A DNA stretch of 64,000 nt. Origin: Fibrella aquatilis (GTDB lineage: Bacteria; Bacteroidota; Bacteroidia; Cytophagales; Spirosomataceae). This document shows positions 58,736 to 64,000 of this stretch, piece by piece. Within the stretch, counting starts at the first letter, position 1. Every line of letters starts with the position of its first letter. The notes beneath the pieces were generated by a model, which saw only the letters and a program-made list of their open reading frames with translations, ran no database searches and was not told the origin of the DNA. Where the stretch lies: contig NZ_JAFMYU010000002.1 of NCBI RefSeq assembly GCF_017353255.1, positions 398,897 to 462,896 on the forward strand, written 5' to 3'. Both the position numbers and the translations under genes were made by a program.

Positions 58736-59974
58736 TTACGCCATCATAGTTTTCACGCGCTGAAGACCTTTAACGAGGCGGTCGATTTCGTCGGTTGTGT
58801 TGTAAACGGAAAACGAAGCCCGCGTGGTTCCGGCAATACCCAGGCGGCGCATCAGCGGCTGGCAACAGTGGTGACCCGTCCGTACGGCAATGCCCTGCTG
58901 ATCCAGAATCACGCCCGTGTCTTCGTGGTGAATGCCATCCAGCACAAACGAAATCACGCTCACTTTCTCCTTTGCCTGCCCGATAACGCGCAGGCCGTCA
59001 ATACTTTGCAGCGCGTCGGTAGCGTAGGCAAGCAACTCATGTTCGTGGGCGGCGATATTGTCTTTGCCCAACGTGTTGACGTATTCGAGCGCGTTGCGCA
59101 CGGCAATCACGTCGGCAATGTTGGGCGTACCGGCCTCGAACTTGTAGGGAATGTCGTTGTAGGTCGTTCGCTCGAACGTCACCTCCTTGATCATTTCGCC
59201 GCCGCCGCGCCAGGGGGGCATGGTTTCGAGCAACGCCCGCTTGCCATAGAGCACACCCATGCCCGTGGGGCCGAAGAGCTTGTGGGCCGAGAAGACATAG
59301 AAATCACAATCCAGTGCCTGCACGTCGATCTCGATATGCGTGGTGGCCTGCGCTCCGTCGATGAGCACCACCGCCCCCACGGCATGGGCCTTGTCGATAA
59401 GGTATTTGACCGGGTTGATGGTACCGAGCGCGTTGGATACATGCACAACAGACACGATTTTGGTGCGTTCGGTCAGCAGCTTTTCGTACTCGTCGAGCAG
59501 CAGTTCGCCCTCGTCGTTGATCGGGATCACTTTCAGCACACAGCCACGCTCTTCGCAGAGCATCTGCCAGGGCACGATGTTGGAATGGTGCTCCATGGTC
59601 GAGATCAGGATCTCGTCGCCTGGCCCCAGGTACGTCCGGCCATAGGTCTTGGCCACCAGGTTGATAGCGTCGGTGGTGCCGTAGGTGAAGATGATTTCTT
59701 CGGCTTCGCAGGCACCCAAAAACGACTGGATAGCCTTCCGTGAGGCCTCAAACGCCGACGTAGCCCGCTCAGCCAGGGCGTGGATGCCCCGGTGGATGTT
59801 GGCGTTGTCATGTTCATAGTAACGGGTGAGGGCATCAAGCACGGCGCGGGGCTTTTGCGTGGTGGCCGCGTTGTCAAAATATACCAGTGGGCGCCCGTTG
59901 ACAAGCTGATCTAAAACCGGGAAATCGGCCCGAATTTGGGCAATATCGAGGGGTACGTGCGTGGCAGTCTGCAT
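58736..59974 (-). CDS. sufS: SufS-type cysteine desulfurase
   Basis: A 412-residue PLP enzyme that releases sulfur from cysteine as an enzyme-bound persulfide for Fe-S assembly. The PLP lysine is K232 in 'FSAHKLFGPTG', and the catalytic cysteine is C370 in 'VRTGHHCCQPLM', followed by a second cysteine. 'VYFDNAATTQKP' and 'HRGIHALAERAT' are the family's N-terminal marks. It is the type II (SufS) form, which needs SufE. Downstream come the toxin-antitoxin relic, sufE and sufT; upstream, sufD lies about 3.9 kb away beyond unrelated genes. Confidence 0.96.
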   Translation of the reverse strand: MQTATHVPLDIAQIRADFPVLDQLVNGRPLVYFDNAATTQKPRAVLDALTRYYEHDNANIHRGIHALAERATSAFEASRKAIQSFLGACEAEEIIFTYGTTDAINLVAKTYGRTYLGPGDEILISTMEHHSNIVPWQMLCEERGCVLKVIPINDEGELLLDEYEKLLTERTKIVSVVHVSNALGTINPVKYLIDKAHAVGAVVLIDGAQATTHIEIDVQALDCDFYVFSAHKLFGPTGMGVLYGKRALLETMPPWRGGGEMIKEVTFERTTYNDIPYKFEAGTPNIADVIAVRNALEYVNTLGKDNIAAHEHELLAYATDALQSIDGLRVIGQAKEKVSVISFVLDGIHHEDTGVILDQQGIAVRTGHHCCQPLMRRLGIAGTTRASFSVYNTTDEIDRLVKGLQRVKTMMA

Positions 59975-60148
59975 ACAAAGAGAACAGTAAATTGGGCCGA
60001 AAAAGTTGGCTTCGTGGTGAAGAATGCACGCTGGTTAACTCGCTTGGCAGATGACACTCACTGGTTGGACGTAACCCATTTTTAGCATCTTTACTTCGTT
60101 TTGCAGAGCGGAGGCTTCATACGGGCACATAAACAAGAAAAAAGACGA

Positions 60149-61288
60149 ATGAAAATAAATACATCTATTTCGTGCTGCTTTCTGATCCTGGGCTTTTTTC
60201 TGATGTCAGCACGCCCAATCAGACACAGGTTAGCTCCCGATAAGCCAAGAGCCTACTGGATGAAAGGAAAGTATGGGTTAATGGTGCATTGGCTGGCACC
60301 TGGTCCGCCGTCGCGAAAAGGTGCGCACGTAGATGACTTGAACAAGGCGACTACCAATTTTGATATAGATGGATTTATGGCTGATTTTGACAAGACGGGC
60401 GCTGACTGGCTTATTTTCACCATGGGTCAGAATACCGGTTTTTATGCAAGCCCCAATGCAGTAATCGATTCGCTGGCAGGATCTGGTCACACCCCCCGTC
60501 GCGATTTAGCGCTCGATATTGCTAAGGCTGTGAAAAAACGGGGTAAACAATTCATTGCTTATCTGCCCTGTGAAGTAAGAGCAAATAAAGCAATGCACCA
60601 GGGTTTCGGCTGGAATACACAACCGGGAACTGATCAGGCAGAATTTCAGAAAAAATACCTCAAAGCAATTCGTGAATGGGCCATTAAGTTCGGCCCTAAT
60701 CTTGACGGTTGGTGGTTCGATGGCTGTTATACCTGGGATGCCTTTCCTAATAAATACATGCAGTGGGAAGACTGGTATGCAGCAAGTCGGGCTGGAAACA
60801 AGAATGCCGTAATCACCTTTAATGATGGTAGTTTTTGTGCCAACAGTACTAAGCCAATAATCAATTCGCAGGATTATTTGAGTGGTGAAGTCGAAGTATT
60901 AATCGATGGAAAAATTAGGCTTGGAAGGAAAGCAAAGGCAGACGGAATAAGTCTGTTTATGCCTAAAGGGGCTTATGTAGATGGCACTCAATGCCTTTAT
61001 CATGCACTGTTACCTATTGATGCCTGCTGGGAGCATGGTACTCCCTGGGATCCTTCGCAGAAGGTTCCGTTTACCCCGGTCATGCCGAAAGCGCAGGATG
61101 AAATGGAGACGCCGGTCTACACCGATAAAGAGTTAATCAAATTCGTTGCCAATTTTACAAAAGTAGGTGGCGCCGTTACGCTTAATGCTGGTATTTTTCA
61201 GGAGGGGCGTCTAGGGCCAAAAACCATAAAGCAATTGAAAATACTTAGAGAATCTCTTAAAAAAGAACAAAGCGAAGGTGTTCGCTGA
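60149..61288 (+). CDS. Secreted GH29 alpha-L-fucosidase-like TIM-barrel protein
   Basis: 379 residues with a signal peptide (about 1-25). The barrel has 'KYGLMVHW', 'FDKTGADWLIFTMGQNTGFY' and 'GPNLDGWWFDGCYTWD', where the Asp of 'WFDG' corresponds to the GH29 nucleophile region. Similarity to true fucosidases is limited, so the substrate is uncertain. The start at 60149 begins the signal peptide; a longer frame from 60101 has no such feature. GC is clearly lower than in sufS, in line with acquisition of this whole segment. Confidence 0.75.
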   Translation: MKINTSISCCFLILGFFLMSARPIRHRLAPDKPRAYWMKGKYGLMVHWLAPGPPSRKGAHVDDLNKATTNFDIDGFMADFDKTGADWLIFTMGQNTGFYASPNAVIDSLAGSGHTPRRDLALDIAKAVKKRGKQFIAYLPCEVRANKAMHQGFGWNTQPGTDQAEFQKKYLKAIREWAIKFGPNLDGWWFDGCYTWDAFPNKYMQWEDWYAASRAGNKNAVITFNDGSFCANSTKPIINSQDYLSGEVEVLIDGKIRLGRKAKADGISLFMPKGAYVDGTQCLYHALLPIDACWEHGTPWDPSQKVPFTPVMPKAQDEMETPVYTDKELIKFVANFTKVGGAVTLNAGIFQEGRLGPKTIKQLKILRESLKKEQSEGVR

Positions 61289-61454
61289 GGCCGTAATAAT
61301 TTTTGAAGCTGTTGACAAATTCCGAAGGGGAGTAAGGCGCGTTGAATGTACGCGTATCCCTGTTTAACGAGGTGTGATCGTTGGCTATAGCGGCCTGCCC
61401 AAACCAGTCGATTACATGGTCTTCTACGCCCGGAGCATCAGGCTGATAAATCCC
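61284..61454 (-). pseudogene. Gene fragment (methyltransferase-like C-terminus?)
   Basis: On the minus strand about 57 codons read 'IYQPDAPGVEDHVIDWFG' and later 'FNAPYSPSEFVNSFKNYYG' without a start and with a frame break upstream. The sequence looks like a protein C-terminal region, possibly of a class I methyltransferase, but I am not sure of the family. It lies between the GH29-like and aldo/keto reductase genes, where nothing else is seen (61289-61514). Confidence 0.4.
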
Positions 61455-61514
61455 TCAAAGATGGTCTGATTACCAGTTTGCTACAGTTTCCAACAGGGCT
61501 CTTAAAGTAGCATT

Positions 61515-62471
61515 TTAGTACCGGCTACCGACCGTTTCTTTTGGTAAAGCGATGTCAATAAGTTCCAGATCCGCTTGAGTTAAGACCACGTTATAGGCGC
61601 CTAAATTTTCTTCAAGACGATGGATTTTTCTTGTGCCAGGTATTGCCGTTATTTCATTATTCTGACTCAGAATCCAGGCTAATGCGATTTGTGCTTTAGT
61701 AGCCCCTTTTGCTTCTGCTAATTGGCCAATAACGTCTACAAACTGAACGTTTTTTTCAATGGCTTCATCTGTAAACCGTGGGTTATTTAGCCTAAAATCG
61801 CCGGCTTCAAAATCGGAACGACTTTTAATTGAACCAGTTAAAAAACCCCTACCCAGAGGACTATAAGAAACAAAAGTAATGCCGAGTTCTTTGCAAACGT
61901 CAAAAACCTCTTTTTCAGGTTCACGACTCCACAAAGAATATTCTGTTTGAATCGCGGTTATAGGATGCACTTTGTGCGCTCTACGTATCGTTTCAGCATT
62001 AACTTCTGACAGGCCGATATACTTTACTTTGCCGTCTTTCACCAAATCTGACATTGCACCAACTATTACCTCAATGTCTACTTTAGGATCTTGACGGTGC
62101 ATATAATATAAATCAATTGATTCTGTCCCCAAGTTTAATAGACTTTGTTCGCAGGCTTTTTTAATATACTCGGGTTGCCCATTAAGCCCAAGCCACTCGC
62201 CATTTGGGCCTCTCATTACGGCAAATTTTGTAGCCAATACCACGTCATCCCACCTATTTTTAAAGGCTTTACCAATGAGTTTTTCATTTGCACCGCTAGC
62301 ATACATATCGGCAGTGTCGAAAAAATTAACGCCTAAGTCAATGGCCTTATGTAACGTGCTGATGGATTCTGTGTCATCAGAAGAGCCATAAAACTCTGAC
62401 ATACCCATACAGCCCAGGCCAATTCGGTTCACATCAAGTGTACTGTTTCCTAAAGTTGTTGAATTCTTCAT
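61515..62471 (-). CDS. Aldo/keto reductase
   Basis: A 318-residue NADPH-dependent aldo/keto reductase of the AKR13-like group. The catalytic tetrad is D52, Y57, K82 and H125 ('FFDTADMY', 'ATKF', 'YYMHRQDP'). The signature 'IGLGCMGMSEFYG' opens the barrel, and the phosphate-binding end 'AIPGTRKIHRLEENLGA' closes it. Aldehyde or ketone detoxification is the general role. AT-rich like the rest of this segment. Direct repeats upstream suggest control by an AraC-type regulator, though none is adjacent. Confidence 0.93.
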   Translation of the reverse strand: MKNSTTLGNSTLDVNRIGLGCMGMSEFYGSSDDTESISTLHKAIDLGVNFFDTADMYASGANEKLIGKAFKNRWDDVVLATKFAVMRGPNGEWLGLNGQPEYIKKACEQSLLNLGTESIDLYYMHRQDPKVDIEVIVGAMSDLVKDGKVKYIGLSEVNAETIRRAHKVHPITAIQTEYSLWSREPEKEVFDVCKELGITFVSYSPLGRGFLTGSIKSRSDFEAGDFRLNNPRFTDEAIEKNVQFVDVIGQLAEAKGATKAQIALAWILSQNNEITAIPGTRKIHRLEENLGAYNVVLTQADLELIDIALPKETVGSRY

Positions 62472-62509
62472 CTATCTGCCTTTAAGTTGAGATATAAAGG
62501 TCAGCCGTC

Positions 62510-62568
62510 CTGTAGTTAGGCTGATTGTAAATTTCAATCCAATGGTTGTAAAATTCAATCAACTACAG
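62510..62568. promoter_or_regulatory. Operator-like repeats upstream of the aldo/keto reductase
   Basis: Two 15-bp direct repeats (ttgtaaatttcaatc at 62525-62539 and ttgtaaaattcaatc at 62546-62560, one mismatch) are spaced 21 bp, two helical turns. They lie within a larger palindrome: ctgtagtt (62510-62517) and gattg (62523-62527) against caatc (62556-62560) and aactacag (62561-62568). This is the pattern of an AraC-family binding site. Confidence 0.55.
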
Positions 62569-62880
62569 TACTTCAAAAGTGAAAGGATTATAGAATTTTT
62601 TAAAGAGTTGTCTACTGCCGATGTTGGCTATTCTGGTAGAATTCAGGTAATCATACGATTACACTATCAAATTGCGCTTGAATTAAATAGGTTAAGGTCA
62701 ATGGTTACTATACAATTATTAATAAACAAAAGAATAATGCGGGTATCATCGGTATTGTTAACAACACTAAACATTAAAACAATCAGAAACGATCATTCTG
62801 TTGTACTCCGCTTGTTAGCATGACAAACAAAGCCCAGCCCATGCTAACACTTCACATCACAGCTAACTAGCGCTTTGTCA
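62569..62880. other. AT-rich gap with no gene I can support
   Basis: A plus-strand frame 62542-62823 is open but shows no family features and starts inside the operator repeats. Nothing else is evident; a decayed divergent regulator gene is possible. Confidence 0.4.
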
Positions 62881-62890
62881 ATCTGAAAAA

Positions 62891-62935
62891 TTTGTGAAAC
62901 CGAATGGTTGCGCGTATATTTGCAACCGATTGGTT
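62891..62935 (+). promoter_or_regulatory. Promoter and paired operator of the ArsR-SRPBCC operon
   Basis: TTTG at 62891-62894, 20 bases, then TATATTTG at 62915-62922: an exact Bacteroidota promoter. Two AACC-N4-GGTT palindromes (62898-62909 and 62924-62935, 26 bp apart) flank the -7 box, so a bound ArsR dimer pair would block it. The ArsR start codon follows at 62959. Confidence 0.75.
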
Positions 62936-62958
62936 TCACATGCACAAGTTCAGACAGT

Positions 62959-63279
62959 ATGAGACGAGACGTTTTTCAAGCTATTGCCGACCCCACAAGG
63001 CGGGCCATTGTGCTGTTGCTGGCGGCAAACGCCATGACGCCAAATGCCCTTGCCGAACATTTTGGCAGCAGCCGACAGGCCGTTTCCAAACACATACACA
63101 TCCTGCTTGACTGCGACCTGCTGACTCAGGAGCAACGAGGCCGGGAGATTCATTACCAGATAAACGCCCGGAAACTGGATGAAGTGGAAAAGTGGATTGG
63201 GCAATTCAAGTCTCAATTAACCAAGCAGTTTGCTCAATTAGATGATGTTCTCGAACAGTTAAAAACAACCAACCAATGA
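62959..63279 (+). CDS. ArsR family winged-helix regulator
   Basis: 106 residues: '[69 protein letters not shown]' is a classic ArsR/SmtB-fold helix-turn-helix of the subgroup coupled to SRPBCC proteins. No metal-binding cysteine motif is evident. Its last codons overlap the SRPBCC start (ATGA, 4 bp). Paired palindromes over its own promoter indicate autorepression. The start at 62959 is chosen because it begins the conserved domain and lies downstream of the promoter. Confidence 0.93.
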   Translation: MRRDVFQAIADPTRRAIVLLLAANAMTPNALAEHFGSSRQAVSKHIHILLDCDLLTQEQRGREIHYQINARKLDEVEKWIGQFKSQLTKQFAQLDDVLEQLKTTNQ

Positions 63280-63767
63280 ACACAATTTCTGCCATGAATT
63301 TCGTCGTAGACAAAGAAAACAAGACGGTCAAGGTCGACCGGTCGTTCAACGCGCCGCTCGATCTGGTTTGGGCCGCCTGGACCCAACCCGCGCTATTGGA
63401 CCAGTGGTGGGCACCCAAACCCTGGCGAGCCGAAACAAAATTCATGAATTTTGAAGTTGGCGGACGGCGATTTTACGCTATGGTAAGTCCGGAAGGACAG
63501 GCCCATTGGTCAATTCAGACGTTTACGTCGATCAGCCCCCAAAGCAATTTCAAGATGTTAAACGCTTTCGCCGACAAAGACGAAAACCCCGAATTGCCGG
63601 GGTCCGAATGGGATTTGCGTTTCAGCGAACAGGATGGCATCACAAACGTTAGTATTACCATCTACAACGAATCGCTTGCCCGCTTCGAGCAGATGCTTGA
63701 GATGGGCTTCCAGGGCGGCTTCACCATGGGCCTCGCCAACTTGGATGAGTTGCTGAAAAACCTGTGA
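63276..63767 (+). CDS. SRPBCC (AHSA1/START-like) family protein
   Basis: A 163-residue hydrophobic-cavity protein: '[33 protein letters not shown]' opens the AHSA1-like domain, and '[24 protein letters not shown]' ends it. Such proteins paired with ArsR regulators are widespread; the ligand is unknown. It is co-translated with the regulator. A hairpin at 63787-63824 follows. Confidence 0.92.
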   Translation: MNTISAMNFVVDKENKTVKVDRSFNAPLDLVWAAWTQPALLDQWWAPKPWRAETKFMNFEVGGRRFYAMVSPEGQAHWSIQTFTSISPQSNFKMLNAFADKDENPELPGSEWDLRFSEQDGITNVSITIYNESLARFEQMLEMGFQGGFTMGLANLDELLKNL

Positions 63768-63786
63768 AGAGTGGATGGGAAACCAG

Positions 63787-63824
63787 CACAAAGGGCTACT
63801 ACGGCTTCGTAGCAGCCTTTTGTG
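63787..63824. terminator. Bidirectional terminator hairpin
   Basis: Arms 63787-63803 and 63808-63824 (cacaaagggctactacg against cgtagcagccttttgtg) pair 15 of 17 with a 4-base loop. It lies between the convergent SRPBCC and sufD genes. Confidence 0.8.
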
Positions 63825-63843
63825 TTAATGAGATTACCCGAAA

Positions 63844-64000
63844 CTACATGGCCAGTTTTTCGCGGATGATGCCTTCGAGGTACTCGCGGATGGGCTGGAT
63901 TTTGATGTGGCCCACCACTTCTTCGGCGAAGGCGTAGAGCAGCAGCGTCCGGGCGGCATCTTTGGGAATCCCGCGCGATTGCAGGTAGAATAGGGCCTCC
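63844..64000 (-). CDS. sufD: SufD, Fe-S assembly scaffold component (C-terminal fragment at window edge)
   Basis: The last 51 codons before stop 63844-63846 read 'EALFYLQSRGIPKDAARTLL' then 'LYAFAEEVVGHIKIQPIREYLEGII', the C-terminal end of SufD, part of the SufBCD scaffold that assembles Fe-S clusters. The rest of the gene lies beyond the window. In related genomes sufS normally follows sufD directly. Here about 3.9 kb of unrelated, AT-richer genes separate them. Confidence 0.9.
   Translation of the reverse strand, partial: EALFYLQSRGIPKDAARTLLLYAFAEEVVGHIKIQPIREYLEGIIREKLAM

Noticed and set aside
62542..62823. 93-codon plus-strand open frame
   Set aside because: Starts inside the operator repeats, shows no family features, low-complexity AT-rich composition; treated as non-coding.

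Overview
The window reads as chromosomal DNA of a GC-rich Bacteroidota of the Cytophagales, most like the Spirosoma group. I infer this from the gene families, not from a marker gene. The supporting families are a FecI/FecR/STN-TonB receptor trio, a T9SS-type C-terminal sorting domain on a subtilase, NADP-malic enzyme fused to a phosphotransacetylase-like domain, BrxA/B-type bacilliredoxin beside SufE/SufT, Uma2 and DUF4143 proteins, and promoters that fit the Bacteroidota pattern TTG / TAnnTTTG. No rRNA, tRNA, CRISPR array or complete insertion sequence was seen.

Layout. 1-5 kb: SDR oxidoreductase, a broken four-helix-bundle gene between inverted repeats, maltokinase and a secreted AbgB-like amidohydrolase. 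4.8-8.6 kb: a small defence-like island made of an HNH endonuclease of the McrA-like type and, facing it, a conspicuously AT-rich two-gene operon (about 32% G+C in a counted 60-base line against 58% in its neighbour). That operon pairs a protein of unknown function with a QueC-like enzyme whose C-terminus looks like a PD-(D/E)XK nuclease. This is my best candidate for an undescribed system. 9.4-10.9 kb: a cluster of REP-like palindromes around a Y1 (RAYT-type) transposase. 11.2-16.8 kb: an RNA-repair locus with T4-type polynucleotide kinase/phosphatase, T4 Rnl1-type RNA ligase, a Ro60 (TROVE-vWA) protein and a divergent WYL regulator. 16.8-24.6 kb: a VOC protein, a cytochrome c-PQQ dehydrogenase, moaA, DJ-1/PfpI, Uma2 and Gfo/Idh/MocA genes. 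24.8-28.4 kb: a tight acyl-CoA dehydrogenase / PIG-L deacetylase / NodS-like methyltransferase / glycosyltransferase cluster.

28.5-45 kb: Lnt-like acyltransferase, hslU, SRAP (HMCES/YedK), the ECF sigma/FecR/TonB trio, an AEC transporter, a dicarboxylate symporter next to malic enzyme, then a HicBA toxin-antitoxin pair lying between two copies of the 3' end of maeB, and a T9SS-sorted subtilase. 45-57 kb: EamA, OmpA-like, DUF4143 ATPase with a 27-bp palindrome at its start codon, GH130, acidic small proteins, LysE, NUDIX, CDF transporter, a probable small RNA with its own promoter and terminator, and a Tat-exported sugar isomerase-like protein. 57-64 kb: brxA/B, sufT, sufE, a dead parE with its antitoxin, and sufS on the minus strand, then about 3.8 kb of unrelated genes (GH29-like, aldo/keto reductase, ArsR-SRPBCC), then the 3' end of sufD. 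The suf cluster therefore appears to be interrupted.

The strongest genome-scale signal is a set of about 17 intergenic hairpins with unusually long arms (15-48 bp, many perfect). They sit at convergent, tandem and divergent gene borders. Their arms fall into a few recurring low-complexity word themes shared between distant sites, and some touch start or stop codons. They are not explained by ordinary terminators alone.
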